NCBI GenBank assembly: GCA_964573725.1
Contig: CAZNLJ010000003.1
Coordinates: 62,001 to 126,000, forward strand
Length of the DNA stretch: 64,000 nt
Direction: 5' to 3'
Source of the DNA: UBA6168 sp964573725
Lineage (GTDB): Bacteria > Bacteroidota > Bacteroidia > Chitinophagales > Saprospiraceae
The notes under the pieces were generated by a model that did not search any database, had not been told where the DNA came from, and saw nothing but the letters and a program-made list of their open reading frames with translations. The translations under genes were made by a program, and so were the position numbers. Of this stretch, positions 18,028-27,178 are shown in pieces (the stretch's first letter is position 1; each line of letters starts with the position of its first letter).

Positions 18028-18975
18028 GTGAAAGAAACCTTCCTATCCGTCGTCATCCCTGTGCACTCCGCTGCGGAACAGGCGCAAATGGAGCTCATCG
18101 GCCCCCTGGCTGCTTACCTGCACGGCCAGTTCACGGATTTCGAAGTGATCATTGTCAACAACACCTTCTTGCGGGACGGTTTCCGGGAGCGGCTGGCTTC
18201 GCTGGACGCACACCTTCGACAACAGGTCTATCTGCTGAACCTGAGTGCGCCGGTCCACCGGAACCAGGCGATCGTTGCCGGGCTCGACCGCTCGAACGGG
18301 GATTATACGGTCCTGTTCGAAACTACATTCCTGGACCGCCCCGACCTGGTCGGCCGGATGCAATCCATGTGCACGGACGGCACGGACATCGTGTACCTGC
18401 AGGCACAGCACCGCCGTCTTCCCTGGCGCTACAGACTTCCCTACTCCTTGTTCTACTGGATACTCAACCGGTACTCCCGGCTTCAGGTCGATGACAGCGC
18501 CCACGACACCCGGGTCATTTCCCGCAGGGCGCTCAACTCGTTGCTCCGGTTGCGGGAGGATATGCGCTACATGAAAGCCATCTACTCCATCATCGGATTC
18601 CGGATGGCGGCCGTTCCCGTCCCGGACCCCTTGCCGGGTGCCGGCACCTTTGGCGAGCGGTTCCGTACCTCCTTGGTGGCCATCACTTCCTTTACCGATT
18701 TCTTGCGGAGCCTCCTGCTGTGGATTTTCCTGGGCGCCATCGGTTTCCTGCTCCTGGTCATCGCGAACGCCGTCAAAGTGAAATTCACCAATGTGGATTT
18801 CTTCGGCACCTACCACCCGGCTGTTCCCGGGTGGACCTTCCTGGTCGTGCTCAGCTCCATCTTCTTTGCCATCACATCCCTGATGCTGTACATCATGTCC
18901 ATTTACCTGTCAAATATCTACCAGGAAATAAAACATCGGCCGATGTACATCATCGAATCCATCCAACGCTTTTGA
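18028..18975 (+). CDS. GT2 glycosyltransferase with two membrane segments, DxD altered
   Basis: The 315-aa protein has the GT-A opening FLSVVIPVHSAAEQ and FEVIIVNNTF, a core QAIVAGLDRSNGDYTVLF, and two C-terminal membrane segments (about residues 225-252 and 270-298). This is the layout of GtrB/dolichyl-phosphate mannose synthase-type enzymes that load sugars onto undecaprenyl phosphate. Where they read DADLQDPPE, this protein reads ETTFLDRPD (Glu98 to Asp106), so the metal-binding DxD is not intact and activity is uncertain. The frame opens at 17908, inside dctP, but the GTG at 18028 gives the family-like N-terminus. It is probably cotranscribed with dctP. Its position next to a TRAP binding protein is unexplained. 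Confidence 0.75.
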   Translation: MKETFLSVVIPVHSAAEQAQMELIGPLAAYLHGQFTDFEVIIVNNTFLRDGFRERLASLDAHLRQQVYLLNLSAPVHRNQAIVAGLDRSNGDYTVLFETTFLDRPDLVGRMQSMCTDGTDIVYLQAQHRRLPWRYRLPYSLFYWILNRYSRLQVDDSAHDTRVISRRALNSLLRLREDMRYMKAIYSIIGFRMAAVPVPDPLPGAGTFGERFRTSLVAITSFTDFLRSLLLWIFLGAIGFLLLVIANAVKVKFTNVDFFGTYHPAVPGWTFLVVLSSIFFAITSLMLYIMSIYLSNIYQEIKHRPMYIIESIQRF

Positions 18976-18997
18976 GAGACCACGACAACGCAGGATG

Positions 18998-20743
18998 CTA
19001 ACGAAGGAAAACCCGCCGCGTTTCCAGCCGGTCGTCGGTGCGGAGCGACAACAAGTAGAGACCCGTCGGAATCCCTTCGACAGGGAATTCGATCTTTCCC
19101 ATCCAGCCCGCCGGCAAGTTCCGGTACCGGTCGAACCGGAACGTCCTTCCCTGCAAATCCATCAACCGGACATCCAGGCTGGAAATGGCATTCCGGCTCG
19201 CTATGGATATCCATACCGAACCACCCTCCGAAGCGGTACCCGCTTCCCAACGTAAAATTTCCGAACCTACGGACCGTGACACGGAGACCGGCGGTTGGTA
19301 AGAATCACCTTCCGTCACGAACAACCTTTGATTCGCAGGGACCTGCGGGAAAGAGTCGACCCAGCCGCTGGGCCAGTGGATGGTCAGCAATTCCACCGTA
19401 TCCGACTGGCCGAGACCAAAATGCAGGACGGGGCTGCTTTGGGAAGCCCATCCGAAGCCGGCGACCACGGCATCCGTGCGAACCGATCCCCCGGCATGCA
19501 CATACGCGCGAGCCCCGACCGCAGTCCGGTTGGAAGCCTCTCCGGTCAAGGCCAACTGCAACCACCGGTTTTCCCCCTGCGTTTCGTTGATGAAGTATTG
19601 GTTGGCTGTTTGCGCCCCGTAGTTGGCCAGGTAGAGGTCCTCCCGGCCATCCTGGTCCGCATCGAACGCAACCACCCCGTATCCTGCCTCCATGCTGTGC
19701 AAAGGTGTTCCCCCGCTCACGACACTGAAGGTCAGGTCGCCGTTGTTTCGATACAACAGGTTTGGGAAAGGCGAGAACTTACTGTCGTTGACCAGGTAGA
19801 TATCCTGCCAGCCATCGTTGTCGGCATCGAGGAACACACAGCCCCAGCCCATGCCGGGGTCCCCTACCCCGGCACTGGCCGTTATATCGGTGAAGGTCCC
19901 GTTCCCGTTGTTCAGCAACAGGTTGTTGTATCCGAGGTTGGTCACGTAAAGATCCAGGAAACCGTCGTTGTTGATATCCCCGGCATCCACCCCCATGCCC
20001 ATTGCGGCGATGTTGGCGCCCGAACCCGATGATACGTTGGTAAATTGGCCGTTCCCGTTGTTCCGGTAAAGAATGTTCGGGATATTGGCATCGTGCGTCA
20101 GGTACAGGTCGTCATCCCCATCGTTGTCGAAATCGAAGAATATCGCCCCCATGGAAATCAGCGCATCCGTCGCACCGGATTGGAAAACGACATTGGTAAA
20201 TGTCCCGTCCCCGTTGTTCCGGTACAGGATATTCTCCAGTCCGAGCCGGGCGATGTAGATATCCAGCCATCCGTCCCGGTTGACATCGGACAGCAGAAGC
20301 GCCTTGACCTTGGAGCCGACGGTGACCCCGGCTGCAAGGGTCACATCCTGGAAGGACCCGTCCTGATTGTTGAGGTACAGCGTATTCCCCTCGTCCCGTG
20401 CCCCGAGGAACAAGTCCGGCCAGCCGTCGTTGTTGAAATCACCCCAGGCGGCAAACTGCACCGTGGGGGAGATTACCAAACCCGCTTCCGCCGTCACCGC
20501 TTCGAACTGGTGTGCACCCAGGTTCCGGTACAACTCGCCGCCCGTATTCAGGCGCGTGGCGAAGAGGTCCTCCCACCCGTCGCCATCGTAATCCGCAACG
20601 GCAGCCCCGTAATTGAAACCGACCTGGTCAAGTCCGGCGGCCGCAGCCGATTCTGCGAATCCGACCTGAGCCATGACATGCGGCCTTCCAAGGACGCAAC
20701 CTAACATTAGCGGAAGCAAATACGTCAGTAAGTACCTTTCCAT
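18998..20743 (-). CDS. FG-GAP/VCBS repeat protein with ASPIC/UnbV and type IX sorting domain (CRTAC1-like)
   Basis: 581 aa with a signal peptide ending near VMAQ. Seven calcium-binding FG-GAP/VCBS units follow with the pattern D.NNDG..DL(Y/F): DYDGDGWEDL, DFNNDGWPDL, DVNRDGWLDI, DFDNDGDDDL, DINNDGFLDL, DADNDGWQDI and DADQDGREDL. They form a beta-propeller. An ASPIC/UnbV domain follows (VGARAYVHAGGSVRTDAV, then HFGLGQSDTVELLTIHWPSG). The last 80 residues end in GIPTGLYLLSLRTDDRLETRRVFLR, a type IX secretion sorting domain, so the protein is probably exported to the surface. An upstream start at 20770 exists; the ATG at 20743 begins the signal peptide. It lies downstream of susE but behind a terminator. 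The substrate or partner is unknown. Confidence 0.88.
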   Translation of the reverse strand: MERYLLTYLLPLMLGCVLGRPHVMAQVGFAESAAAAGLDQVGFNYGAAVADYDGDGWEDLFATRLNTGGELYRNLGAHQFEAVTAEAGLVISPTVQFAAWGDFNNDGWPDLFLGARDEGNTLYLNNQDGSFQDVTLAAGVTVGSKVKALLLSDVNRDGWLDIYIARLGLENILYRNNGDGTFTNVVFQSGATDALISMGAIFFDFDNDGDDDLYLTHDANIPNILYRNNGNGQFTNVSSGSGANIAAMGMGVDAGDINNDGFLDLYVTNLGYNNLLLNNGNGTFTDITASAGVGDPGMGWGCVFLDADNDGWQDIYLVNDSKFSPFPNLLYRNNGDLTFSVVSGGTPLHSMEAGYGVVAFDADQDGREDLYLANYGAQTANQYFINETQGENRWLQLALTGEASNRTAVGARAYVHAGGSVRTDAVVAGFGWASQSSPVLHFGLGQSDTVELLTIHWPSGWVDSFPQVPANQRLFVTEGDSYQPPVSVSRSVGSEILRWEAGTASEGGSVWISIASRNAISSLDVRLMDLQGRTFRFDRYRNLPAGWMGKIEFPVEGIPTGLYLLSLRTDDRLETRRVFLR

Positions 20744-20781
20744 ACGACGAATTTGAAGTTCGGGAATCAAGATATTGAAAT

Positions 20782-20834
20782 AGCGGAATGCCCTTGCCCG
20801 GATTCCTTTCGGGAACCGGGAAGGGCATTCCGCT
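20782..20834 (-). terminator. Long hairpin ending the sus operon
   Basis: Perfect 14-bp outer stem AGCGGAATGCCCTT (20782-20795) paired with 20821-20834, plus an inner CCCGG/CCGGG stem. In the minus direction it is followed by ATTTCAAT. It sits between susE and the FG-GAP gene and probably separates their transcription. Confidence 0.65.
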
Positions 20835-20902
20835 CCTATACGGAACGCTTGTCAGGCTCCCACGGGCCGGGATCGGCCGGTCCGGGGCAGCGGCGTGCCT
20901 GA

Positions 20903-21937
20903 TCAGTTCTTGGTGACGCGATAAGTATATTTCGCATCATTGAGCAGCAGGTCGACGGTATAGTTGCCTGCCTCCTGTATGGCGATATTGGCGCCATCGT
21001 ATTCCAGTTTCCCGTTCGGGCCGTCGTCCCCGAGGTTGATGGCCCAATCGTCATTGGCGCGGAACTTGATCTCGCCGGCCACCAGGTCGGTCGTCAGGGT
21101 CAGGTAACCGCCGGCATCATCATAGATCATGTCGATGTCACTGTCCCAACCATTGGCCGTCGCACTACCGATCAGCCCCCAGTTTGTCAGCACACTGGTG
21201 AAGGTAAGCGTATTCAGGTCCACATTGAGGCGATGCATACCGGCATCCGCGGCGATGATGTTTGCGCCGCCCGGATCCAGGGAGCCGTCGGCCCCGTCGT
21301 CGCCCCAGTTGGTATCCCAGGAATAACCCTGGGTGAACTTGTATTCCGTGCCGCCCGATGGGAAGTAGAGGAAGCCTTCATATTTGCCATCGCTTTTCAG
21401 GGAGTTGATCACCGTCGTACCGTTGGACGGGTCCCAACCCTGATAGTTGCCGGGCACCTGAAGTTTCGGATACTCGACCACGGATTCGTAGGGCGTGATG
21501 GTCAAGGTGAGCGGGGCGGAAACCAACTCCTGGACGTCATTGCTGACGCTGGCCCGAACCCGGACCTGGGTCGTCACGGCCACACCACCTTCCAGTTCCT
21601 TGGCCAACAGGATATTGTTGACCTTTTCCACGGTAATTTCCTCCAGCGAGAGGCCGTTGGTGACGCCCAGGGTGACGGCTTCGGCGAAGTCCTTGCCCGC
21701 CTGGTCCATTTCCAGGGTATAAGTGATGGCGGCCTGGAATCCGAAATCGGCCTGTGTCCAGGAGAAGACGGCAAGTACAGCTCCCGCATCGGCTTCCTCG
21801 AGGACAAAGGAGCCATTGTCCGACGGGGCGGTCATGGTCGGTGCGGCACCCGGTCGGACCACCGGGTCGAGGACTTCCTCCTGGCAACCCAGCACCAGGG
21901 AGGCGCCCAAGAGGACAGAGAATATGGATTTACGCAT
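20903..21937 (-). CDS. SusE/SusF-like outer-membrane lipoprotein
   Basis: The 344-aa protein starts MRKSIFSVLLGASLVLGCQEE, a lipoprotein signal with Cys18. Residues about 40-155 form the SusE N-terminal immunoglobulin-like domain (FSWTQADFGFQAAITYTLEMD). Residues about 157-344 are two tandem glycan-binding-type domains with the landmarks GNYQGWDP, WGDDGADGSLDPGGANI, GLIGSATANGWDSD and KFRANDDWAINLGDDG. In Bacteroidota these surface lipoproteins hold the polysaccharide for SusCD. The C-terminal pair is closely related to the insert in the adjacent SusD. The frame extends to 22144, but the ATG at 21937 starts the lipoprotein signal. It is the last gene of susC-susD-susE. Confidence 0.9.
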   Translation of the reverse strand: MRKSIFSVLLGASLVLGCQEEVLDPVVRPGAAPTMTAPSDNGSFVLEEADAGAVLAVFSWTQADFGFQAAITYTLEMDQAGKDFAEAVTLGVTNGLSLEEITVEKVNNILLAKELEGGVAVTTQVRVRASVSNDVQELVSAPLTLTITPYESVVEYPKLQVPGNYQGWDPSNGTTVINSLKSDGKYEGFLYFPSGGTEYKFTQGYSWDTNWGDDGADGSLDPGGANIIAADAGMHRLNVDLNTLTFTSVLTNWGLIGSATANGWDSDIDMIYDDAGGYLTLTTDLVAGEIKFRANDDWAINLGDDGPNGKLEYDGANIAIQEAGNYTVDLLLNDAKYTYRVTKN

Positions 21938-21955
21938 AGCAATAGTTTTTTTGGC

Positions 21956-21990
21956 AGGAAGACCCGGCCGGTCTTGGGCCGGGTCTTCCT
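21956..21990 (-). other. Intercistronic stem-loop between susD and susE
   Basis: Perfect 14-bp stem AGGAAGACCCGGCC (21956-21969) with 21977-21990 and a 7-nt loop. In the direction of transcription it is followed by A rather than T, so it is unlikely to terminate. An mRNA-stability or differential-expression element is the likelier role. Confidence 0.6.
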
Positions 21991-22014
21991 TTCCATGAAG
22001 GAATTGGTGGCAAG

Positions 22015-24225
22015 TCAATAGCAAGTTCCCGGGCTGTTCTGCGAAAGGTTGGGGTTGGCGTTCAGGTCCTGGGAAGGAATCGGATACACGTCCCGGCAGG
22101 ACGGCACGGCGGAACCTTGCGGCACCCCGCCTTTCCAGGGCCACAGGTAATCCGTGTCGGAGAACCGGCCGTAACGGATCAGGTCGGTCCGGCGATGGCC
22201 TTCCCAGAGGAGTTCCCGGGCCCGTTCATCCAGGAGGAAGTCGAGCGTCAGGTCGCCGCCGGAAATCGCCCCGGCGGAGCTCCCGCCATAGGCCCTTGCC
22301 CGGACGGCATTGACATACTCGAGGGCCAGGCCCGCATCACCGGCTCCACCGCGGAGCACCGCTTCCGCATACATCAGGTAAGCGTCCGCGAGGCGGAACA
22401 TCGGAAAATCCGTATCCACGAAGGTCAGGTCCGAGCCGGGCGTACCGGCGGAAGTGACGTTCTTGAATTTGCCGACGGCATAACCCTCCGTAAAGAGGGA
22501 GATGTCCGCGATTTCGAGCGTTTGGCCATTGCTGTAGAACATATACCGGTTGTCGGATTCGGATGCGAATTTTTCGATGTAGTAAGTGTGGTCCGGGCTG
22601 TCGAGGTAGAGTTTGACCAGATAGGTCCCGTTGGCGGGAATTGCGATATTGGCGCCGTCGCGTTCCAGGATCGCATCGGCGGCATCATCACCGTAATTCA
22701 GTGCCCAATCGTCATTGGCCCTGAACTTCAGCTCACCGGCCACCAGGTCTGCGGTGATGGTCCAGGCGTTCTCGGCGGGGTCGTACTGCATATCCAGGTC
22801 GCTGTCCCAACCGTTGGGGGTTGCGGACCCGATGAGTCCCCAATTGGTGGCCGACATCGTGTAGGTCAGGTCGGTCAGGTTGACATCGACCTTGTAGAAG
22901 CCCGTTTCGGCCACGAGGATATTGGCCCCTCCCGCGTCGAGGGTACCATCGGCGCCGTCGTCGCCCCAATTCAGGTCCCAACCACCCAGGGCGAACTTGA
23001 ATTCCGTATTCGCCTCGAACCAAAAATAGCCTTCGTAATTGTCATCGTTGGCCGGGGAGCTCGCCACGGTTGTCGGCAAGGCGGGATCCCATCCCTGGTA
23101 ACTGCCGGGGACATTGAGGACGGCATAGCTTGTGTTACCCGGGTTAGGGGATACGAGGACACTGCCGCCGCTGCCCGGTGCGGGATACTTGCCGACGATG
23201 GCGCTGGTGGTACGCAATCCGCCCCATCCGCCGTCGATGCCATATTCCGCCGGGTTCATGGATCCGCCTACCGGGGCATGGACCAGGAAGGTCATCCCGC
23301 CGTAGGTGCGGGTGCGGAGCCCGTCGAAAGTGACCGGAAAGATGATTTCCGCAGAACGGTGGTTGTCGGCAAGGAACAGGTGGGCATAATCCGGTTCCAG
23401 GCTATAGCCCGCATCGATGACCTTTTTCGCGTAGGCGGCTGCGTCGGAATAAGCTTCCCGGCCGACGTAGACACCGGCATTGAGATACAGTTTGGCCAGC
23501 AGCATCCAGGCGGCTGCCTGGTCTGCGCGGGCATATTCGTTGCTGCGCGGCGGGAGGAGTTGCCCCTCGAGGTCCCGCAGTTCCGTCTCCAACCAGGCAT
23601 AGAGGTCGGCCGCGGCAATTTGGTCCGGGAAGAAAGCGCCGACCGGGTCCGCTTCCGTCACGAACGGAACATTTCGGAACAAGTCGAGGGCGTGGTAGTA
23701 GCTGAGGGCGCGCAAGAAGCGGGCTTCCGCCCGGTAGGTTTGGATTTCCGCCCGCAGGCCGGCATCGACCCCGCGGCTGTCCAGTTTCTCGTCGGTGGTT
23801 TCCCGCAGGAATTCGTTGCAGATGGATACCTGATAGAAGATACGGCTGTAGCAGGCATAGATGAAGCCGTCGTCCGCGCTCCAGTCCTGGTCATGGAAAT
23901 CCTTGATGGTGGCGTCATTCCAACCGATGACGGCTTCGTCGGTGGAAAGCTCCTGGAGGTACCAGAGCATCCGGAGGTATTGGCCGAAGCCCTCGTCGAT
24001 GCCGCTGATATCGGCTTGGCCGGCCGGGCCCTGCTGGCCGGTGACGGAAAGACCGGCATAGAGCCTGGCCAGTACCTTCCGGTAGCTGGTCGGGTCCTCA
24101 TAGACAGCGGCGGAGGTGATTTCGTCCGGATCGATGGGCACCGTATCCAGGTCCTTGAAGCAGGATTGGAGGGCCAGGATGGCTCCGACCAGGAGAACGG
24201 TCCTATGGAAATGGAATATTTTCAT
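22015..24225 (-). CDS. SusD/RagB family lipoprotein with inserted SusE-like double domain
   Basis: The 736-aa lipoprotein (signal ending ILALQSCFKD) binds glycan at the SusC mouth. The SusD scaffold is clear on both sides: TPR-type helices (EIQTYRAEARFLRALSYYHALDLF, ARADQAAAWMLLAKLYLNAGVY) at residues 130-270, and the C-terminal SusD part (FPMFRLADAYLMYAEAVLRGG, RARELLWEGHRRTDLIRYGRF, PIPSQDLNANPNL) after residue 600. Between GGLRTTSAIVGKYP and DNRYMFYSNG, about residues 362-552, sits an insert of roughly 190 aa. It is closely similar to the C-terminal pair of domains of the neighbouring SusE (GSYQGWDP, NWGDDGADGTLD, GLIGSATPNGWDSD, KFRANDDWALNYGDD). Usual SusD proteins are about 500-600 aa, so this is a domain insertion in frame. 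susC lies 25 bp upstream. Confidence 0.92.
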   Translation of the reverse strand: MKIFHFHRTVLLVGAILALQSCFKDLDTVPIDPDEITSAAVYEDPTSYRKVLARLYAGLSVTGQQGPAGQADISGIDEGFGQYLRMLWYLQELSTDEAVIGWNDATIKDFHDQDWSADDGFIYACYSRIFYQVSICNEFLRETTDEKLDSRGVDAGLRAEIQTYRAEARFLRALSYYHALDLFRNVPFVTEADPVGAFFPDQIAAADLYAWLETELRDLEGQLLPPRSNEYARADQAAAWMLLAKLYLNAGVYVGREAYSDAAAYAKKVIDAGYSLEPDYAHLFLADNHRSAEIIFPVTFDGLRTRTYGGMTFLVHAPVGGSMNPAEYGIDGGWGGLRTTSAIVGKYPAPGSGGSVLVSPNPGNTSYAVLNVPGSYQGWDPALPTTVASSPANDDNYEGYFWFEANTEFKFALGGWDLNWGDDGADGTLDAGGANILVAETGFYKVDVNLTDLTYTMSATNWGLIGSATPNGWDSDLDMQYDPAENAWTITADLVAGELKFRANDDWALNYGDDAADAILERDGANIAIPANGTYLVKLYLDSPDHTYYIEKFASESDNRYMFYSNGQTLEIADISLFTEGYAVGKFKNVTSAGTPGSDLTFVDTDFPMFRLADAYLMYAEAVLRGGAGDAGLALEYVNAVRARAYGGSSAGAISGGDLTLDFLLDERARELLWEGHRRTDLIRYGRFSDTDYLWPWKGGVPQGSAVPSCRDVYPIPSQDLNANPNLSQNSPGTCY

Positions 24226-24250
24226 CTTGAATCAGTTTAATGTGTGAAAC

Positions 24251-27178
24251 TTAAAACCTGACGTTGACACCCAGCAAGGTGGTCCTGTTCCGGGGGTAGA
24301 CATTGTTGTCGATGCCGCCGGCGATTTCCGGATCCACCCCTTCGTAGGCAGTGAAAACAAAAGGATTTTGCACAGTGAGGAACACCTTGAGGAAATCCAG
24401 GGCCGGCACCTTGCCGCTGAGGTTGTAACCGAGGGTGATGTGGTCGAAACGCAGGAAAGAAGCGTCCTGGACAAAATAATCGCTGAGGTACTGCGGATTC
24501 CTGAAATCGAGGAAGGAAGCGACAGGATTGACGTTGCCCAGGTAGCCGGTCGGATGGTAAAGGTTGGCGAAGCTGGTCCCCGACTGGATGTTGTTGTAGG
24601 CGTAGTTGCCGAGGTTGGCACGGCCGGCGAAGGAGAAGTCCAGGTTGCCGAAGGTCAGGTTGGACGTGAAGCCGAAGAAATAATCCGGCGCGGCATTCCG
24701 GTAGCGGTAGAGGTCGTCGGAATTGACGATACCATCCCCGTTCCGGTCGACATAAAGCCCTTCCACCGGCGCTCCGTTCTCATCATAGACCTGTTCATAG
24801 ACATAAAATGAATTCGCGGGAAAACCGACGGAATGAATTTGGACCGTATTGCCTACCCCGCCGGAGATACCGCCGACGAGGATACCGTTGTAGGCTGGAT
24901 CGTCGGAGGCGGTAAGCCGGGTGATCTCGTTGCGGTTCGCGGTGACGTTGAAGCCGAAGTCCCAGGAAAGTTTCTCTTGTTTGACGACGGTGGCGTTCAG
25001 GCTGAATTCCAATCCCCTATTTTCGAGGTCGCCCACATTGGTGAAGATGAAGTTGGACAGGTTGGAACCGGCCGGCACGGGAATGAAGTTCAGCAAGTCG
25101 CGGGTTTCGCGGACGTAGTATTCCAGGGCGCCGTACACCCGATCGTCGAGGAACCCGAAATCGACGGCGATGTTCCGGGTGGCGGTCTCCTCCCATTTGA
25201 TCTGGCTGTCGTAACCTTCGGGGCGTATGGTCGTGAGGAATTCGTCGCCGAACTGGTAGGCGGCATTGTCGAAGCCCGCGAGGTAACGCGGCAAGTGGAC
25301 ATAGTAGCCGCCGACGTCCTGCTGGCCGGTGATTCCCCAGCCGATCCGGGCCTTGAGACTGGAGACCGTGCCTTTGCCGTCGGTATCGATGAGCTTGAAG
25401 GCGGCGGCCGCGGCCGGGAAGAGTCCCCAGCGGGTATCGGGGGAGAACCGGGAAGAAGCATCCCGACGTAAGGTACCGGTAAGCAGCAGGCGGTCGAAAA
25501 GGCTCAGGTTGACCCGACCGAACAGGGACAGGAGATAAAGTTCCCCGGCATTCTCCCCCTCCACGATTTCCGTGCCGGGCAGGTTGGAACTGAAGAAGCT
25601 GTCCTCATAGAAGAACCGTTGCCAGGAATAACCGCCCATGACATCGAGTTTCGTCTTGCCGAAGGTCTTGACATAGTTCAGGTAGAATTCCAGCAAGCTG
25701 TTTTCCTTTTTTTGGTCGTAGTTGCTGGTAGTCCCCCCGTCGAAGAAGGCGAAGGAGGCTTCCGCCGGAACGTCCGTCGTTCCGGAGCCGCTGGCCCGGT
25801 CATAGGCCACATTGAGGTTGGCGCGCAGGGCGGGGATGGCGGCGAAGCGATAATCCGCGCTGGTGCTGAGTACGATGCGGTTGACCTTGGATTGGTCGTC
25901 GCGGAGGTACAGCTGTGCCAGCGGATTGGCCGGCGACAGGGTATTGGGTTCGCCATTGGGTTGGACCCAGGTGAAATAACCGCCGTAGGGGCTGTTCTCG
26001 TCCCGGACCTGCTGGGTCGGGTCAAAGAAAACAGCGCCACCGATGGCGCCGCGGTTGGCGAAGAAGTTATCGGTCCGCATGCCTTTGAGGCCGACGTTTA
26101 CCTGCAGGCGGTTGTCCATGAACCGGGGGGTCAGGTTGATGGATCCGGTGGTCCGCTGGTAGCGGTCCGTCCGCAGGATACCCGCCTTGTCGGTATAGCC
26201 GAAGGAAGCCCGGTAGGGGACGGCACCCAGTGCGCCGGAAAAATTGAGGTGTTGGTCGTGGGCGAAAGCGGTTTGGTAAATCTCATCCTGCCAGTCCGTG
26301 GACGAACTGCCCAGGGTGGATAACGCCGGATGTCCTTCCGCAAAATAGGACTGGACCAGGCTCCGGTAATCCTCCGCATCGAGGACATCCGGGAGGTTGA
26401 GCGGGCGGCCCAAGGACACGTTGCCGTTGTACTCCACCTTGAGCGGCTGCCCGGCCTTCCCTTTCTTGGTGGTGATGATGATGACGCCGTTGGAGGCGCG
26501 GCTCCCGTAGATGGCGGTGGCGGAAGCGTCCTTCAGCACGGTGAAAGTCTCGATATCATTCGGGTTGACGAAGTCGAACACGTTCCGGGCGCCGGAGATG
26601 CCGCCGTTATCCACCGGGATGCCGTCGATGACGATCAGCGGGTCGTTGGATGCCCGCAAGGAGGAGCCCCCCCGGATCCGGATTTGTGCCCCCCCACCGG
26701 GATCGGAGCTGGGCGTGATCTGCACCCCGGCCACCTTGCCGGCCAAGAGTTCCTGCGGTGCGGTGATCGCCCCCCGGTTGAAGACTTCACTGCCAACCTC
26801 GGCGACGGAGCCGGTCGCGTCTTCGCGGGTCACCTCCCCGTAGCCGATGACGAGCACTTCCTGGAGGTAGGCACCGGCTGACATTTGCAGGTCCAATGTA
26901 TTGGATGCACCGATGGTGATGGTTTCGGTGCGGTAACCCGTGTAGGAAAACTGCAGTTGGTCGGATCCGTCGGGAACCTCCACCGTATAGCTTCCGTCCA
27001 CTTCGGAAATGCTGCCGTTCGCCGTTCCCACCACCAGGATATTGACCCCGATTAGCGGTTCGCCGGACGAACCATCCGTCACCACACCCGAAATCGTCCG
27101 CTGGGCGGACAACTGTACCTGCAGGAACAGCAGTCCCCACAGCAAACAAAGCGTTGGATTGCGTTTCAGTGTAAGCAT
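24251..27178 (-). CDS. SusC/RagA family TonB-linked outer-membrane transporter
   Basis: 975 aa. A signal peptide ends at LSAQ, and a carboxypeptidase-regulatory-like domain spans about residues 27-105 (ISGVVTDGSSGEPLIGVNILV). A TonB-box-like stretch, EVLVIGYGEV, follows, then a plug (GKVAGVQITPSSDPGGGAQIRIRGGSSL, IYGSRASNGVIIITTKKG) and a 22-strand barrel with C-terminal GVNVRF. It imports oligosaccharides captured by the downstream SusD using TonB energy. The length is typical. No hybrid two-component or sigma/anti-sigma regulator gene is next to it. The long intergenic region ahead (27179-27527) should hold its promoter. Confidence 0.95.
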   Translation of the reverse strand: MLTLKRNPTLCLLWGLLFLQVQLSAQRTISGVVTDGSSGEPLIGVNILVVGTANGSISEVDGSYTVEVPDGSDQLQFSYTGYRTETITIGASNTLDLQMSAGAYLQEVLVIGYGEVTREDATGSVAEVGSEVFNRGAITAPQELLAGKVAGVQITPSSDPGGGAQIRIRGGSSLRASNDPLIVIDGIPVDNGGISGARNVFDFVNPNDIETFTVLKDASATAIYGSRASNGVIIITTKKGKAGQPLKVEYNGNVSLGRPLNLPDVLDAEDYRSLVQSYFAEGHPALSTLGSSSTDWQDEIYQTAFAHDQHLNFSGALGAVPYRASFGYTDKAGILRTDRYQRTTGSINLTPRFMDNRLQVNVGLKGMRTDNFFANRGAIGGAVFFDPTQQVRDENSPYGGYFTWVQPNGEPNTLSPANPLAQLYLRDDQSKVNRIVLSTSADYRFAAIPALRANLNVAYDRASGSGTTDVPAEASFAFFDGGTTSNYDQKKENSLLEFYLNYVKTFGKTKLDVMGGYSWQRFFYEDSFFSSNLPGTEIVEGENAGELYLLSLFGRVNLSLFDRLLLTGTLRRDASSRFSPDTRWGLFPAAAAAFKLIDTDGKGTVSSLKARIGWGITGQQDVGGYYVHLPRYLAGFDNAAYQFGDEFLTTIRPEGYDSQIKWEETATRNIAVDFGFLDDRVYGALEYYVRETRDLLNFIPVPAGSNLSNFIFTNVGDLENRGLEFSLNATVVKQEKLSWDFGFNVTANRNEITRLTASDDPAYNGILVGGISGGVGNTVQIHSVGFPANSFYVYEQVYDENGAPVEGLYVDRNGDGIVNSDDLYRYRNAAPDYFFGFTSNLTFGNLDFSFAGRANLGNYAYNNIQSGTSFANLYHPTGYLGNVNPVASFLDFRNPQYLSDYFVQDASFLRFDHITLGYNLSGKVPALDFLKVFLTVQNPFVFTAYEGVDPEIAGGIDNNVYPRNRTTLLGVNVRF

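Noticed and set aside
22117..24240. 707-codon plus-strand ORF covering the whole SusD gene
   Set aside because: Its length comes from strong codon bias of susD on the other strand. No signal peptide or motif.
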